From Candidatus Binatia bacterium (GTDB taxonomy: Bacteria > Desulfobacterota > Binatia > UBA12015), in contig JAQWJE010000049.1 of the NCBI GenBank assembly GCA_029248525.1, forward strand, positions 124,001-188,000: a DNA stretch of 64,000 nt. Reading direction: 5' to 3'. The notes beneath the pieces were generated by a model. It was not told the origin of the DNA, did not search any database, and was given only the letters and a program-made list of their open reading frames with translations. This document shows positions 57,102 through 64,000 of the stretch, piece by piece (the first letter of the stretch is position 1; each line of letters opens with the position of its first letter). The position numbers and the translations under genes are program-made.

Positions 57102-57633
57102 GGCCGGCTTCAGGTCCTCTTGTCGGATCGGGTCGCACCCGTCGCCGAGAAAATCCTCCTCGGTCCTTCATGCTGCGCTTCTGGATACGACGAGCCTTTT
57201 TGAGCTGATCGGGCTCGAGAACGTTGGTGATCTCGATCAGCATCTGAAGGTGCTGTGTCTTGATCGTCGTTTCAAGCCGAAAGAGCCTTTCCGTCGCTTG
57301 CAGGGTTTCGATCTGATCGATGGGAGTTGCCGTCAGTAGCTTTCGGATCGTTTCGGTTTGCGCGGCCAACTCCCAGCGGGTGTCCTGAATTGTGCTCCGC
57401 GTTTTTCGAAGCACCTTCTGGACCGATTTTCGCTGCGACTCGGAAAGCTCGAGGCGGGCCTGGTGGCGCATGATCGTTTCGGGCTGGATCAGAGACCGGG
57501 TAAACAGAGGTGCGACTTTTGGTCCGCGCGCCGCTCCCCCTGATCCACCTTCGGGTCCATGCGGTGGGCGTGCGCCTGCTGACGTCGTGATTGCGAGAAG
57601 CAGGCACAGAGAAATCAGAAAGGTTTTTTTCAT
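57091..57633 (-). CDS. Exported Spy/CpxP-like (metal-resistance type) helical protein
   Basis: 180 residues with a signal peptide (MKKTFLISLCLLLAITTSAGA), a glycine-rich spacer, and then a long helical hairpin typical of the Spy/CpxP/CnrX group: LELSESQRKSVQKVLRKTRSTIQ, QTETIRKLLTATPIDQIETLQATERLFRLETTIK, QMLIEITNVLEPDQLKKARRIQ. Its ATG overlaps the anti-sigma stop by four bases. As the third gene of a sigma/anti-sigma unit it could be a periplasmic sensor, as CnrX is for CnrY/CnrH. The ligand is unknown. Confidence 0.8.
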   Translation of the reverse strand: MKKTFLISLCLLLAITTSAGARPPHGPEGGSGGAARGPKVAPLFTRSLIQPETIMRHQARLELSESQRKSVQKVLRKTRSTIQDTRWELAAQTETIRKLLTATPIDQIETLQATERLFRLETTIKTQHLQMLIEITNVLEPDQLKKARRIQKRSMKDRGGFSRRRVRPDPTRGPEAGLSD

Positions 57634-58196
57634 GTCAGTTTCCCGGACTCGATCTCAAGGAACGATTCACGATTTTCCATCGAGCCCAAACAGTCTTGGT
57701 CGTCGTAAAGGCATTCGAAAGCAGGGACGTTATTGATGGGGTCGAGCGAAACGACGTTCAGCAAGACGTCACTCGGCATATCCCAAACGAACGAAGAGTC
57801 ATCCAGATTCAAGCCGGGGGCGGCCGCGAAGTTGGTCATTTGTCCGGAATCGGGCGGTGTTGCGGGGGCGATCCAGAGCGCCAGAAGCGCGGCCGCCGCA
57901 AGCGGAAGTATCCATAGGGGGCGAGGCCTGAGCGTGGCCGGGCCCTTTCTGAGCTGCGGGGCGGGCCTCTCGGGTAATTCGGCGATAATCCGGGCTGCGA
58001 GCGCAGGGTCCGGATTGGGCTCCGGCAATTGGTCCAGCCAGCGGTCCAGTTCAGCGGCCTCAGCGACAGCTGCCCGCGCTTCGGGCGAGTTGGCGACAAA
58101 GCTCTCCATCGCGTCTCGGGACTCTGCAGGCCAATTCCGCGGATCGGAGCCGCAGGTTTCGAGAATCGAGATCAGATTTTCCAGCTTTGCTTTCAT
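57630..58196 (-). CDS. Single-pass membrane anti-sigma factor
   Basis: 188 residues: a cytoplasmic N-terminal helical part (about 1-90, with GSDPRNWPAESRDAMESFVANSPEARAAVAEAAELDRWLDQLPEP), one transmembrane helix (LWILPLAAAALLALWIA), and about 75 periplasmic residues containing ECLYDDQDCLG. It does not show a zinc HxxxCxxC motif. Its start overlaps the sigma factor stop by four bases (ATGA), the standard coupling of cognate pairs. It should hold the sigma factor at the membrane until a periplasmic signal arrives. Confidence 0.82.
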   Translation of the reverse strand: MKAKLENLISILETCGSDPRNWPAESRDAMESFVANSPEARAAVAEAAELDRWLDQLPEPNPDPALAARIIAELPERPAPQLRKGPATLRPRPLWILPLAAAALLALWIAPATPPDSGQMTNFAAAPGLNLDDSSFVWDMPSDVLLNVVSLDPINNVPAFECLYDDQDCLGSMENRESFLEIESGKLT

Positions 58197-58894
58197 GTCT
58201 CTCCCTGCAGAAGGTCGGGTCCGATGCCGGACAGTTTCTTTTTCAAACCGCGACGCCCTCGGGCGAGCAGGGATTCGACGGCTTCAAGGCTGAGATTCAT
58301 GATCGAGGCGGCCTCACTGTTTTTCCATCCTTGATAGTGGCAGAGGTTGATCGCGATCCGTTGTTTTTCGGGCAACTCCTGCAGAGCACGGTTCACGTGC
58401 CAGCTCAATTCCTTTTGCGCAATTTGCGTCGCTGGCAAGGCTTGGTCGCTAGCCGGCTCGGCTCTTCCCTCGAGCGTGGTTTCGCGATGTTTTGCAATTC
58501 GGTTCAGACAGAGATTCATCGCGATACGAAACAGCCAGGTCGTTACTTTTGCCTCGGTAGGTTTCCAACGAGAGGCATGCAGCCAGACGCGAGTGAAGAC
58601 TTCTTGCGACACCTCCTCGGCCTCGCTGCGGTTTCCCAAGGTCCTCTCCGAAAATGCGAGGATGCGGTCGAGATGTCGCTCGACAAGCAGCTGACAGGCG
58701 TCCCGGTCGCCTTGTCCAATTCGCTGCATCAGTTCCTGATCGGAATCGACCACCGCGCCTACCTTGGCCGGGGTGCTCGTCGAGCGCAACCGTGCGACCC
58801 GGGTTCCCGATTTGGTGGGCCTTTCCGAGGACTTGCCGACCATGGCCAGCGCCGTTGCTCCCCATCTCGGGAGTATCGGTGAAGTCGTCGTCAT
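58193..58894 (-). CDS. ECF-type RNA polymerase sigma factor
   Basis: Region 2 reads DRDACQLLVERHLDRILAFSERTLGNRSEAEEVSQEVFTRVW in order with WKPTEAKVTTWLFRIAMNLCLN following; region 4 is ALQELPEKQRIAINLCHYQGWKNSEAASIMNLSLEAVESLLARGRRGLKK. These are the two DNA-binding regions of an ECF sigma-70 factor. The start is unsure: ATG 58894 gives 233 residues with AAGGG close by, but the first 50 residues are not conserved; ATG 58843 is also possible. It leads the sigma/anti-sigma/Spy-like unit. Confidence 0.9.
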   Translation of the reverse strand: MTTTSPILPRWGATALAMVGKSSERPTKSGTRVARLRSTSTPAKVGAVVDSDQELMQRIGQGDRDACQLLVERHLDRILAFSERTLGNRSEAEEVSQEVFTRVWLHASRWKPTEAKVTTWLFRIAMNLCLNRIAKHRETTLEGRAEPASDQALPATQIAQKELSWHVNRALQELPEKQRIAINLCHYQGWKNSEAASIMNLSLEAVESLLARGRRGLKKKLSGIGPDLLQGET

Positions 58895-59209
58895 CGGCCC
58901 TTGAACCGCCACCGGCCGAAAACCTGTCGAAGAATTTCATCCGGGACCTTTCCACCTGGTCGCTACGGCTGATAGGCTCGGGATTGCTGGGTGCGGCTCC
59001 GACGTTCCGCCTACAATTTTGTGGCAGGGAATCACCACTGATCGCCTGAGGGCAGGCCCGATTCACGGGAAGTCCATGGCGAGCAAGCGGTTCCCCCCTT
59101 TCGTTCAGTATGGCTTCGGACGAGGAGGGGTTCGCACCCAGCTTTTGCCCTTTCCCCCGAAAGATTGTGGGATGGATTGCTCCAAGATATCCTCAGGTCA
59201 GGAGGCCTG
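58895..59209. other. Intergenic region between the ECF sigma gene and algH
   Basis: No gene with convincing features is seen in these 315 bases; short open frames here lack ribosome sites and family motifs. It should contain the divergent promoters of the sigma unit (-) and algH (+). I could not pick out a clear -35/-10 pair. Confidence 0.4.
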
Positions 59210-59788
59210 ATGGAAGAGATGGAGACGGGACCGACGCTGTTGCTGGCGATGCCCCAAATGACGGACCCGAATTTCAATCGTTCGGTCATCCTTCTCTGCC
59301 GGCATGATGACGAAGGTGCTCTCGGCTTCGTGATCAATCGGCCCATGCGGATTGATGTCGCTGAATTGCTCGAAGGGGACTTTACGTTGCCGGAAAAAGT
59401 TCTTCTGACGGCTTGGGAGGGGGGTCCCGTCAGTCCGGAACGGGGTTGGCTGATTTGTCGGGAGGCCCCGCTTCTTGCCGAGAGCGACGAAGAGGAATTT
59501 CTCGAGGTTTGTCAGGGCATCTATATGTCCAGTTCCCAGGCTCATTTGCGCAATATTCTGTCCCGCGAGTCGAGCGACGGCGATGTGGATCGAAGCCGAC
59601 TGCTGCTCGGATACGCAGGTTGGGGGCCAGGTCAGTTGGAGGCAGAGTTGATCGCTTCCGCCTGGCTGCAGATACCGGTCGACAATACGCTGATTTTCGA
59701 GACAGAGGCCGATGAGGTTTGGGACAAGGGTATTCGGTCTCTGGGCGTGGACCCCTTGTCAATTGCGCCCGGTCCCGGTCTCCACTGA
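59210..59788 (+). CDS. AlgH/YqgE family protein (UPF0301)
   Basis: 192 residues from ATG 59210, preceded by AGGAGG; an upstream in-frame ATG at 59165 is less likely. The fold signature is clear: TGPTLLLAMPQMTDPNFNRSVILLCRHDDEGALGFVINRP, then GGPVSPERGWLI, YMSSSQAHL, RLLLGYAGWGPGQLEAELIASAWLQIP. The family is conserved in Proteobacteria; the biochemical role is not known, though it is named for an effect on alginate genes in Pseudomonas. cbbQ-like gene follows after 55 bases. Confidence 0.93.
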   Translation: MEEMETGPTLLLAMPQMTDPNFNRSVILLCRHDDEGALGFVINRPMRIDVAELLEGDFTLPEKVLLTAWEGGPVSPERGWLICREAPLLAESDEEEFLEVCQGIYMSSSQAHLRNILSRESSDGDVDRSRLLLGYAGWGPGQLEAELIASAWLQIPVDNTLIFETEADEVWDKGIRSLGVDPLSIAPGPGLH

Positions 59789-59843
59789 AACAAGCGGCTC
59801 TCCTCGACGTTGCGCTTTTTTTCGAGACGTCTAGCCTCATGGC

Positions 59844-60656
59844 ATGAGTGCAACCGACGACAAGGCTCCCTACTATCTGCCCATTCAGGATGAGGTCGAG
59901 ATTTTTACCCAGGCGCATAATTCTCGCCTGCCGGTTCTGCTCAAAGGTCCGACGGGGTGTGGGAAGACCCGATTCGTCGAGTATATGGCACATAAGCTCA
60001 AGGGGCCTCGCACGGGCGAGGGAGACTCTCTGGTGACCGTGGCCTGTCACGAAGACCTGACCGGTTCCGATCTTGTCGGTCGATATCTGATTCAGGGAGA
60101 TGATACGGTATGGATGGATGGCCCGCTGACGCAGGCCGTTCGTCGTGGCGCGATTTGCTATCTCGACGAAGTCGTCGAAGCTCGCAAGGATACCATCGTC
60201 CTGATTCACCCGTTGACGGACCACCGCCGCATGTTGCCGATCGATCGGCGGGGTGAGGTTGTCGAGGCAGATCCGAGCTTTCTTTTGGTGGTGTCCTACA
60301 ATCCCGGATACCAAAGCGTTCTCAAGGATCTCAAACATTCCACGCGACAGCGCTTTGTCAGCCTGGAGTTTGATTATCCACCGCGGGATCGCGAAGCAGA
60401 AATCATTGCCCACGAAAGCGGATTGGACGCCGATACCGCGCTGACCCTTGCCACTCTTGGTGAAAAGGTTCGTGCATTGCGCGGATCGGGCTTGGGGGAG
60501 GGGGTCAGTACCCGCCTTCTGGTCTATGCAGGCCAGCTGATGGCGCGGGGCGTTCCCGCGAGAAGAGCTTGTACGGTAGCCGTGACGAACTCACTGACCG
60601 ACGACCCGGAAATGCTGCGCGCCGTCGGAGAGGTTGTGACCGCACTTTTTGCCTAA
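59844..60656 (+). CDS. CbbQ/NirQ/NorQ-type AAA+ ATPase (MoxR group)
   Basis: 270 residues: Walker A GPTGCGKT (35-42), [32 protein letters not shown], Walker B AICYLDEV (103-110), sensor [23 protein letters not shown] and the CbbQ C-terminal segment [33 protein letters not shown]. Such ATPases form rings that, with a CbbO/NorD VWA-domain partner, remodel or activate metalloenzymes (Rubisco, nitric oxide reductase). Neither Rubisco nor nor genes are in this window. A probable partner begins 1.45 kb downstream. Confidence 0.93.
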   Translation: MSATDDKAPYYLPIQDEVEIFTQAHNSRLPVLLKGPTGCGKTRFVEYMAHKLKGPRTGEGDSLVTVACHEDLTGSDLVGRYLIQGDDTVWMDGPLTQAVRRGAICYLDEVVEARKDTIVLIHPLTDHRRMLPIDRRGEVVEADPSFLLVVSYNPGYQSVLKDLKHSTRQRFVSLEFDYPPRDREAEIIAHESGLDADTALTLATLGEKVRALRGSGLGEGVSTRLLVYAGQLMARGVPARRACTVAVTNSLTDDPEMLRAVGEVVTALFA

Positions 60657-60671
60657 GTGCGGTGCCCAAGT

Positions 60672-61202
60672 TTACCAGAAGATATGGCGCCAGTTCGTCT
60701 TGCGGCGGTTCCAGGTACTATCGTCGAAGAAAGAATCGTTGCCGATGACAAAAGATGTCGTCATCTGGGGGTCTGTTGCCGCCGACATATCTGCGTAGGC
60801 GCGAACGTAGATCACGTAGCCCCCGGCAAGCCCACTCGCTTGCTGTATAGTCACCGAGTGAATCCCGCCGTTGACCGGCGCGAGGGGGTCCTTGTAGGTC
60901 CAGCGACGACCATTGGCTGACTCGGTCATGGTGAAAGCGGGCAAGCTTTGATTGAAGAGACTGCCGCTGCTGTTCTGCAGCCCGAAGGTGAAACCATCAT
61001 CAAAGGGGTTCATCGCGCTGGTGGGCTGAACCCGTGTGCCGATGCGGATCAGATCCGGCTTGCTTCCGGCCCGGTATTTGATGTTGCCGTTGCAACCGCA
61101 GCAGTTTCCATTGAAGGGTTGCGGGGCTTCCTGAGCCTCGACAGCCACGGTTCCGAAACTCCATGAGAATAAAGCTAGAAAAACAAACGTTTTCAGGATC
61201 AT
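60672..61202 (-). CDS. Exported hypothetical protein with CCGC motif
   Basis: 176 residues from ATG 61202, which has GGGAGAGG upstream. The signal peptide is ILKTFVFLALFSWSFGTVAVEA; the mature protein starts QEAPQPFNGNCCGCNGNIKYRAGS, with three closely placed cysteines that could bind a metal or form disulfides. The rest looks like a beta-sandwich (FTFGLQNSSGSLFNQSLPAFTM, GIHSVTIQQASGLAGGYVIYVRAYADM). I do not recognise the family. It ends 15 bases from the convergent CbbQ-type gene. Confidence 0.75.
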   Translation of the reverse strand: MILKTFVFLALFSWSFGTVAVEAQEAPQPFNGNCCGCNGNIKYRAGSKPDLIRIGTRVQPTSAMNPFDDGFTFGLQNSSGSLFNQSLPAFTMTESANGRRWTYKDPLAPVNGGIHSVTIQQASGLAGGYVIYVRAYADMSAATDPQMTTSFVIGNDSFFDDSTWNRRKTNWRHIFW

Positions 61203-61317
61203 AACCCTCTCCCTCGTGCGGTGTCCCGCAGCTTCCCCGAGCCTCGCTCGTACCCCCGAGCGCGCCCTTCCTCTTCCCGCCATCGACCTTTGCTTGGAAT
61301 CTCTTTAGAGAAAGCGC

Positions 61318-62070
61318 ATGAACCTAAGTCGATCCATCAAGGGAAGTCGAGCTATCGTCACTGGTGCAGCGAGCGGAATCGGGCATGCGACAGCAGCGCT
61401 TTTAGCCGAGGAGGGGGCATTTGTCGGGGCTTTGGACCGTCCCGGCAGCGGTCTGGAAGCATCTCTCGCATCCCTGCCGGATAACGCCAAGGTCGAGACC
61501 CGTCTGGTTGATGTGACTGATGACGCGCTGGTCTGTGCGGCCGTCAACGATCTGGCCGGAAAGTTTGGTGGCCTCGATATCGTGATCAATTGTGCGGGGG
61601 TCAGTCTGCCCGCGGCGATTGGCGATGAGGAGGCCTGGGAGCGGACCATGCAGGTCAACCTTTACGGGGTTCATCGGGTCGTTCGGGCAAGCCTTCCCTA
61701 TCTGGAAAAAAGTACGGCCGCCCGGATTGTGAATGTGGCCTCTACCGAAGCCTTGGGGGCCCAACCCTTTGTCAGCGCCTACACTGCAAGCAAGCATGGG
61801 GTGCTCGGGTTCACACGGGCGCTCGCCGTGGAGTTGGGTCGCCGAGGGATCACGGCGAATGCGATCTGCCCCGGACCGATTCATACCGGGATGACGGCGA
61901 ACATTCCCGACGAAGCCAAGGAGAAATTTGCACGCAGAAGGGTTCCTTTGGGGCGATATGGGCAGCCGGAAGAAGTGGCCCATGCGATCCTCGGTCTGGT
62001 CTTGCCCTCGTCCTCATTCATCACCGGAGCGTGTCTGAGCGTGGACGGCGGCATGTCGATTCAGAACTGA
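61318..62070 (+). CDS. Short-chain dehydrogenase/reductase
   Basis: 250-residue classical SDR: cofactor motif TGAASGIG with GxxxGxG spacing, LVDVTDD, NCAGVS (NNAG equivalent), catalytic Ser in NVASTEALG, Tyr and Lys in YTASKHG (YxxxK), CPGPIHTGM and the C-terminal GACLSVDGGM. The acidic residue after the second strand (ALDRPGSG) suggests NAD(H). GAGAAAG precedes the ATG. Substrate unknown. It lies between the exported protein (divergent) and the large partial gene (39 bases downstream). Confidence 0.93.
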   Translation: MNLSRSIKGSRAIVTGAASGIGHATAALLAEEGAFVGALDRPGSGLEASLASLPDNAKVETRLVDVTDDALVCAAVNDLAGKFGGLDIVINCAGVSLPAAIGDEEAWERTMQVNLYGVHRVVRASLPYLEKSTAARIVNVASTEALGAQPFVSAYTASKHGVLGFTRALAVELGRRGITANAICPGPIHTGMTANIPDEAKEKFARRRVPLGRYGQPEEVAHAILGLVLPSSSFITGACLSVDGGMSIQN

Positions 62071-62109
62071 TGCATGGCAACACCCCTCAAATTAGATACC
62101 GTAGGGGTG

Positions 62110-64000
62110 ATGGACGAAATGACGCGCGGAGAAAGGATGGGGGCCCTCGAGGACCTCGCGACCGAACTGGAGTCTACCAGTCCCGGTTTTGCCACCCGCC
62201 TGCGTCAGTTTGGTGCGAAGGTTCAACCGCAGCAGAGTCCTGAGGCCTTCCGGGATCTGTCCGAAAGCCTGGCCCGGGTGGTGCGTCTGGAGGGGGTCGC
62301 TCGCGAGGCCGGTTTGGCGCTCCTGACTCTGGACACCGGGGACGTTCTGCGCTTGCAGGGGCCGGTTCTGCGGGGCTGGGCAGACGCCATTTGCGAGATC
62401 GGTTCGGTTTCCGTGCGTGCGGGGCAATCGTTCGGGGCCGCGGTGCTCCCCGCCTTGCCCGGCGCGGCTCCGGATCTTGCGGACCGTCTGGCGACCACCG
62501 CCACGGCGCTGCGAGAATTCGTGGGCGCTCACCCGGGGGAACCGATCGTGAACCGTTGCGCGACTTTCCTCGGGGAAGCTTTCATTCACCACCCGACGCT
62601 CGTCCATCAGGCGTGGCTTCGCTACGCGACCGCGGTCGCGTTTACGCCGCGACGGCCGCTCGATGTCCTTCGAGAATTGCCGAAGTCGATCGCGTTGAAT
62701 CCGGAAGAGCTCGCAGCAATCCTCAATGTCGTGGCTCGTTGCGCCAGCTGGGATGTTCGTGAAGCACCCGCATGGTTTGTCGAAGCGCCGCATCTCTTGA
62801 CCGGATTGCCCGGAGATAGTCGCGCCGGGTTGCTGGAAATTCTCGACACATTAAAGGACGACGCGGTTTCGGTTCTGGATCTCCTTCGTGGGGCAGGCCC
62901 TGTGCTCCGCAGACTTTCGGCAGACGAGCGTGCACTCGTGCTGACGCACACCCTCGCAGTAGCAGTCGTTGCCCCGAAGGCGGCGCCGCGTTTTCTGCGA
63001 GGGGTGCTTCGAGTGGTTGAAGCTGTCGGCTTCGGGGAGGAACTGGAAGTCTTCGTGCAGGAAGGACTCTCCCTGGCGGAGATTCAGGAAGTCGCGGCCG
63101 AAGCGTTCTTCTCCCTCGAGTCCCGCGGCGCGAAGGCTTTTCTTGCGCGCCACGATACGGCCGTGCGCTTTGAGGATATCGAGACCACCCTTCGAGGTTA
63201 TCTTCGGATCCTCGAACGGAGAGCACCGAACCTGGTAGCCGTCGATCTTGGGGGATTGTTTCCCTTTCTGGACAATCGCAAGATCATCCCGGTGAGTGCC
63301 CGGTCGGGGACGTTTCCGACCTGGGAAGAAAACTTCATACTTCTGAAATTACAGGCAACACTGGCAACTCTCTGGGACGAGGCCGGGACTCGATCTTTCG
63401 ATCTGGGTCAATGGCTTGGGGAGGAGGCGGACGGCGGGTTCCGGGAACTCTATGCCCGTTTCGAGCTTCCGGAGGCGGCCGCCGGAATTCTGGCCCATGT
63501 GGAAGCAGCGCGGCTCGCGCCCTGGGTCAAGGAGAGGTTCCCCGGGCTGGCCGGGGATCTCGCCGACCTGCGCGCCCATGCCTTTCGCGGAGACTGCGTC
63601 CCTGCCGATGCGAGCGAACCCGAGGCGTTGCTCTTCCTTGCCCTGGGGGGATCATCCGAGCACATTGATTTCTCCTCGGAGGGAGCGGGGCTCGAAGGTT
63701 TCGCACGAATCGCGGCCGATCGGACGGCGACGATCTACGATAGTGTGAATGAAACGGTCCGAATGACGCGTCTTCTCGAGGCCGGCGAACTCATTCGCGT
63801 CACCAACCTCGAGGACCTTTTCCTCGAGGATCCGACGATGTCGTATTTGCTCGACGATGCCGACGAGGATGGAGGCCCCCCGCCGCCGGCGCCACCAAAC
63901 CCGGACAACCAGCCGATGGATGAGGCGAATATTCCGCAGGGCGAGCGATCGGAAGATACATCACCCGCGTCCGCCGTGGACCCGGAGCTACTGAAGGCCT
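62110..64000 (+). CDS. Large helical protein, probable N-terminal part of a CbbO/NorD-like VWA protein; truncated by window edge
   Basis: At least 630 residues from ATG 62110, which follows GTAGGGGTG; the frame stays open to the window end. The visible part is a repeated helical solenoid (ETVLREL-like LDVLRELPKSIALNPEELAAILNVV, LSLAEIQEVAAEAFFSLESRGAKAFLARH, RGYLRILERRAPNLVAVDLGGLFPFLDNRKIIPVSARSG), ending with an acidic, Pro-rich linker from about residue 585 (LLDDADEDGGPPPPAPPNPD). CbbO/NorD proteins have this kind of long helical region and acidic linker ahead of a C-terminal VWA domain. The VWA part would lie outside the window, so the identity is inferred, helped by the CbbQ-type gene nearby. 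Confidence 0.7.
   Translation, partial: MDEMTRGERMGALEDLATELESTSPGFATRLRQFGAKVQPQQSPEAFRDLSESLARVVRLEGVAREAGLALLTLDTGDVLRLQGPVLRGWADAICEIGSVSVRAGQSFGAAVLPALPGAAPDLADRLATTATALREFVGAHPGEPIVNRCATFLGEAFIHHPTLVHQAWLRYATAVAFTPRRPLDVLRELPKSIALNPEELAAILNVVARCASWDVREAPAWFVEAPHLLTGLPGDSRAGLLEILDTLKDDAVSVLDLLRGAGPVLRRLSADERALVLTHTLAVAVVAPKAAPRFLRGVLRVVEAVGFGEELEVFVQEGLSLAEIQEVAAEAFFSLESRGAKAFLARHDTAVRFEDIETTLRGYLRILERRAPNLVAVDLGGLFPFLDNRKIIPVSARSGTFPTWEENFILLKLQATLATLWDEAGTRSFDLGQWLGEEADGGFRELYARFELPEAAAGILAHVEAARLAPWVKERFPGLAGDLADLRAHAFRGDCVPADASEPEALLFLALGGSSEHIDFSSEGAGLEGFARIAADRTATIYDSVNETVRMTRLLEAGELIRVTNLEDLFLEDPTMSYLLDDADEDGGPPPPAPPNPDNQPMDEANIPQGERSEDTSPASAVDPELLKA

Noticed and set aside
58386-58402. 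GGTTCACGTGCC as a further parS-like site
   Set aside because: Only the central part matches; both outer arms of the parS palindrome are broken, and it lies inside the sigma factor gene.

Overview
The window is about 64 kb of a GC-rich chromosome from a Gram-negative bacterium and covers the replication origin neighbourhood. Gene order points to a Desulfobacterota/Myxococcota-like ('deltaproteobacterial') lineage. The run rpmH-rnpA-yidD-yidC-mnmE-mnmG-rsmG-parA-parB-bactofilin-ATP synthase (b', b, delta, alpha, gamma, beta, epsilon) resembles the arrangement I know from Geobacter-type genomes. The many acyl-CoA dehydrogenases and CaiB/BaiF CoA-transferases would also fit a metagenomic group such as Binatota, but the window alone cannot settle the taxon.

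Layout. 1-855: 3'-truncated hemL, divergent from dnaA. 1.2-9.1 kb (+): dnaA, an origin-like intergenic region (2564-2876) with DnaA-box-like sites followed by CTA trinucleotide repeats, then dnaN, gyrB and gyrA; recF is not in its common place between dnaN and gyrB. 9.1-13.7 kb: tRNA-dihydrouridine synthase, glyoxalase II, a large DUF255/thioredoxin-like protein and two overlapping small genes of unknown function. 14-20.6 kb: an amidohydrolase plus a double-length CoA-transferase on + facing a TetR regulator plus two acyl-CoA dehydrogenases on -, with a strong intrinsic terminator between them and a perfect palindrome over the tetR start. 20.6-23.4 kb: a single-module ClpB-D2-like AAA+ ATPase overlapping, tail to tail, an exported subtilase with what looks like a duplicated propeptide.

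23.5-38.8 kb (all -): the large housekeeping block. F1 and peripheral-stalk ATP synthase genes are present without the a and c subunits. It continues with bactofilin, parB, parA, rsmG, mnmG, mnmE, yidC, yidD, rnpA and rpmH. Two perfect 16-bp parS sites flank and overlap rsmG. 38.9-46.6 kb: gpsA, a two-domain GNAT protein, an exported hypothetical, a TetR-dsbD pair with two tandem inverted-repeat operators, a RibBA-like protein whose second domain has lost its zinc cysteines (RibBX type), and another CoA-transferase.

46.6-51.6 kb: a kinase that looks like eukaryotic UMP/CMP kinase with an extra N-terminal module, then glmS and glmU for UDP-GlcNAc synthesis. 51.5-58.9 kb: flavin reductase, two L,D-transpeptidases, plant/alphaproteobacterial-type gshA, a conserved hypothetical, a D,D-carboxypeptidase, and a translationally coupled ECF sigma / membrane anti-sigma / Spy-CpxP-like trio. 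59.2-64 kb: AlgH/YqgE, a CbbQ-type AAA+ ATPase, a small exported protein, an SDR, and the start of a large gene that I infer to be the CbbO/NorD-like partner of the ATPase; it runs off the right end.

I saw no rRNA or tRNA genes, insertion sequences, prophage or CRISPR arrays. The points most worth following are the eukaryote-type UMP/CMP kinase, the origin and parS architecture, the RibBX protein, the sigma/anti-sigma/Spy trio, the separated CbbQ/CbbO-like pair, and the clearly visible operators.
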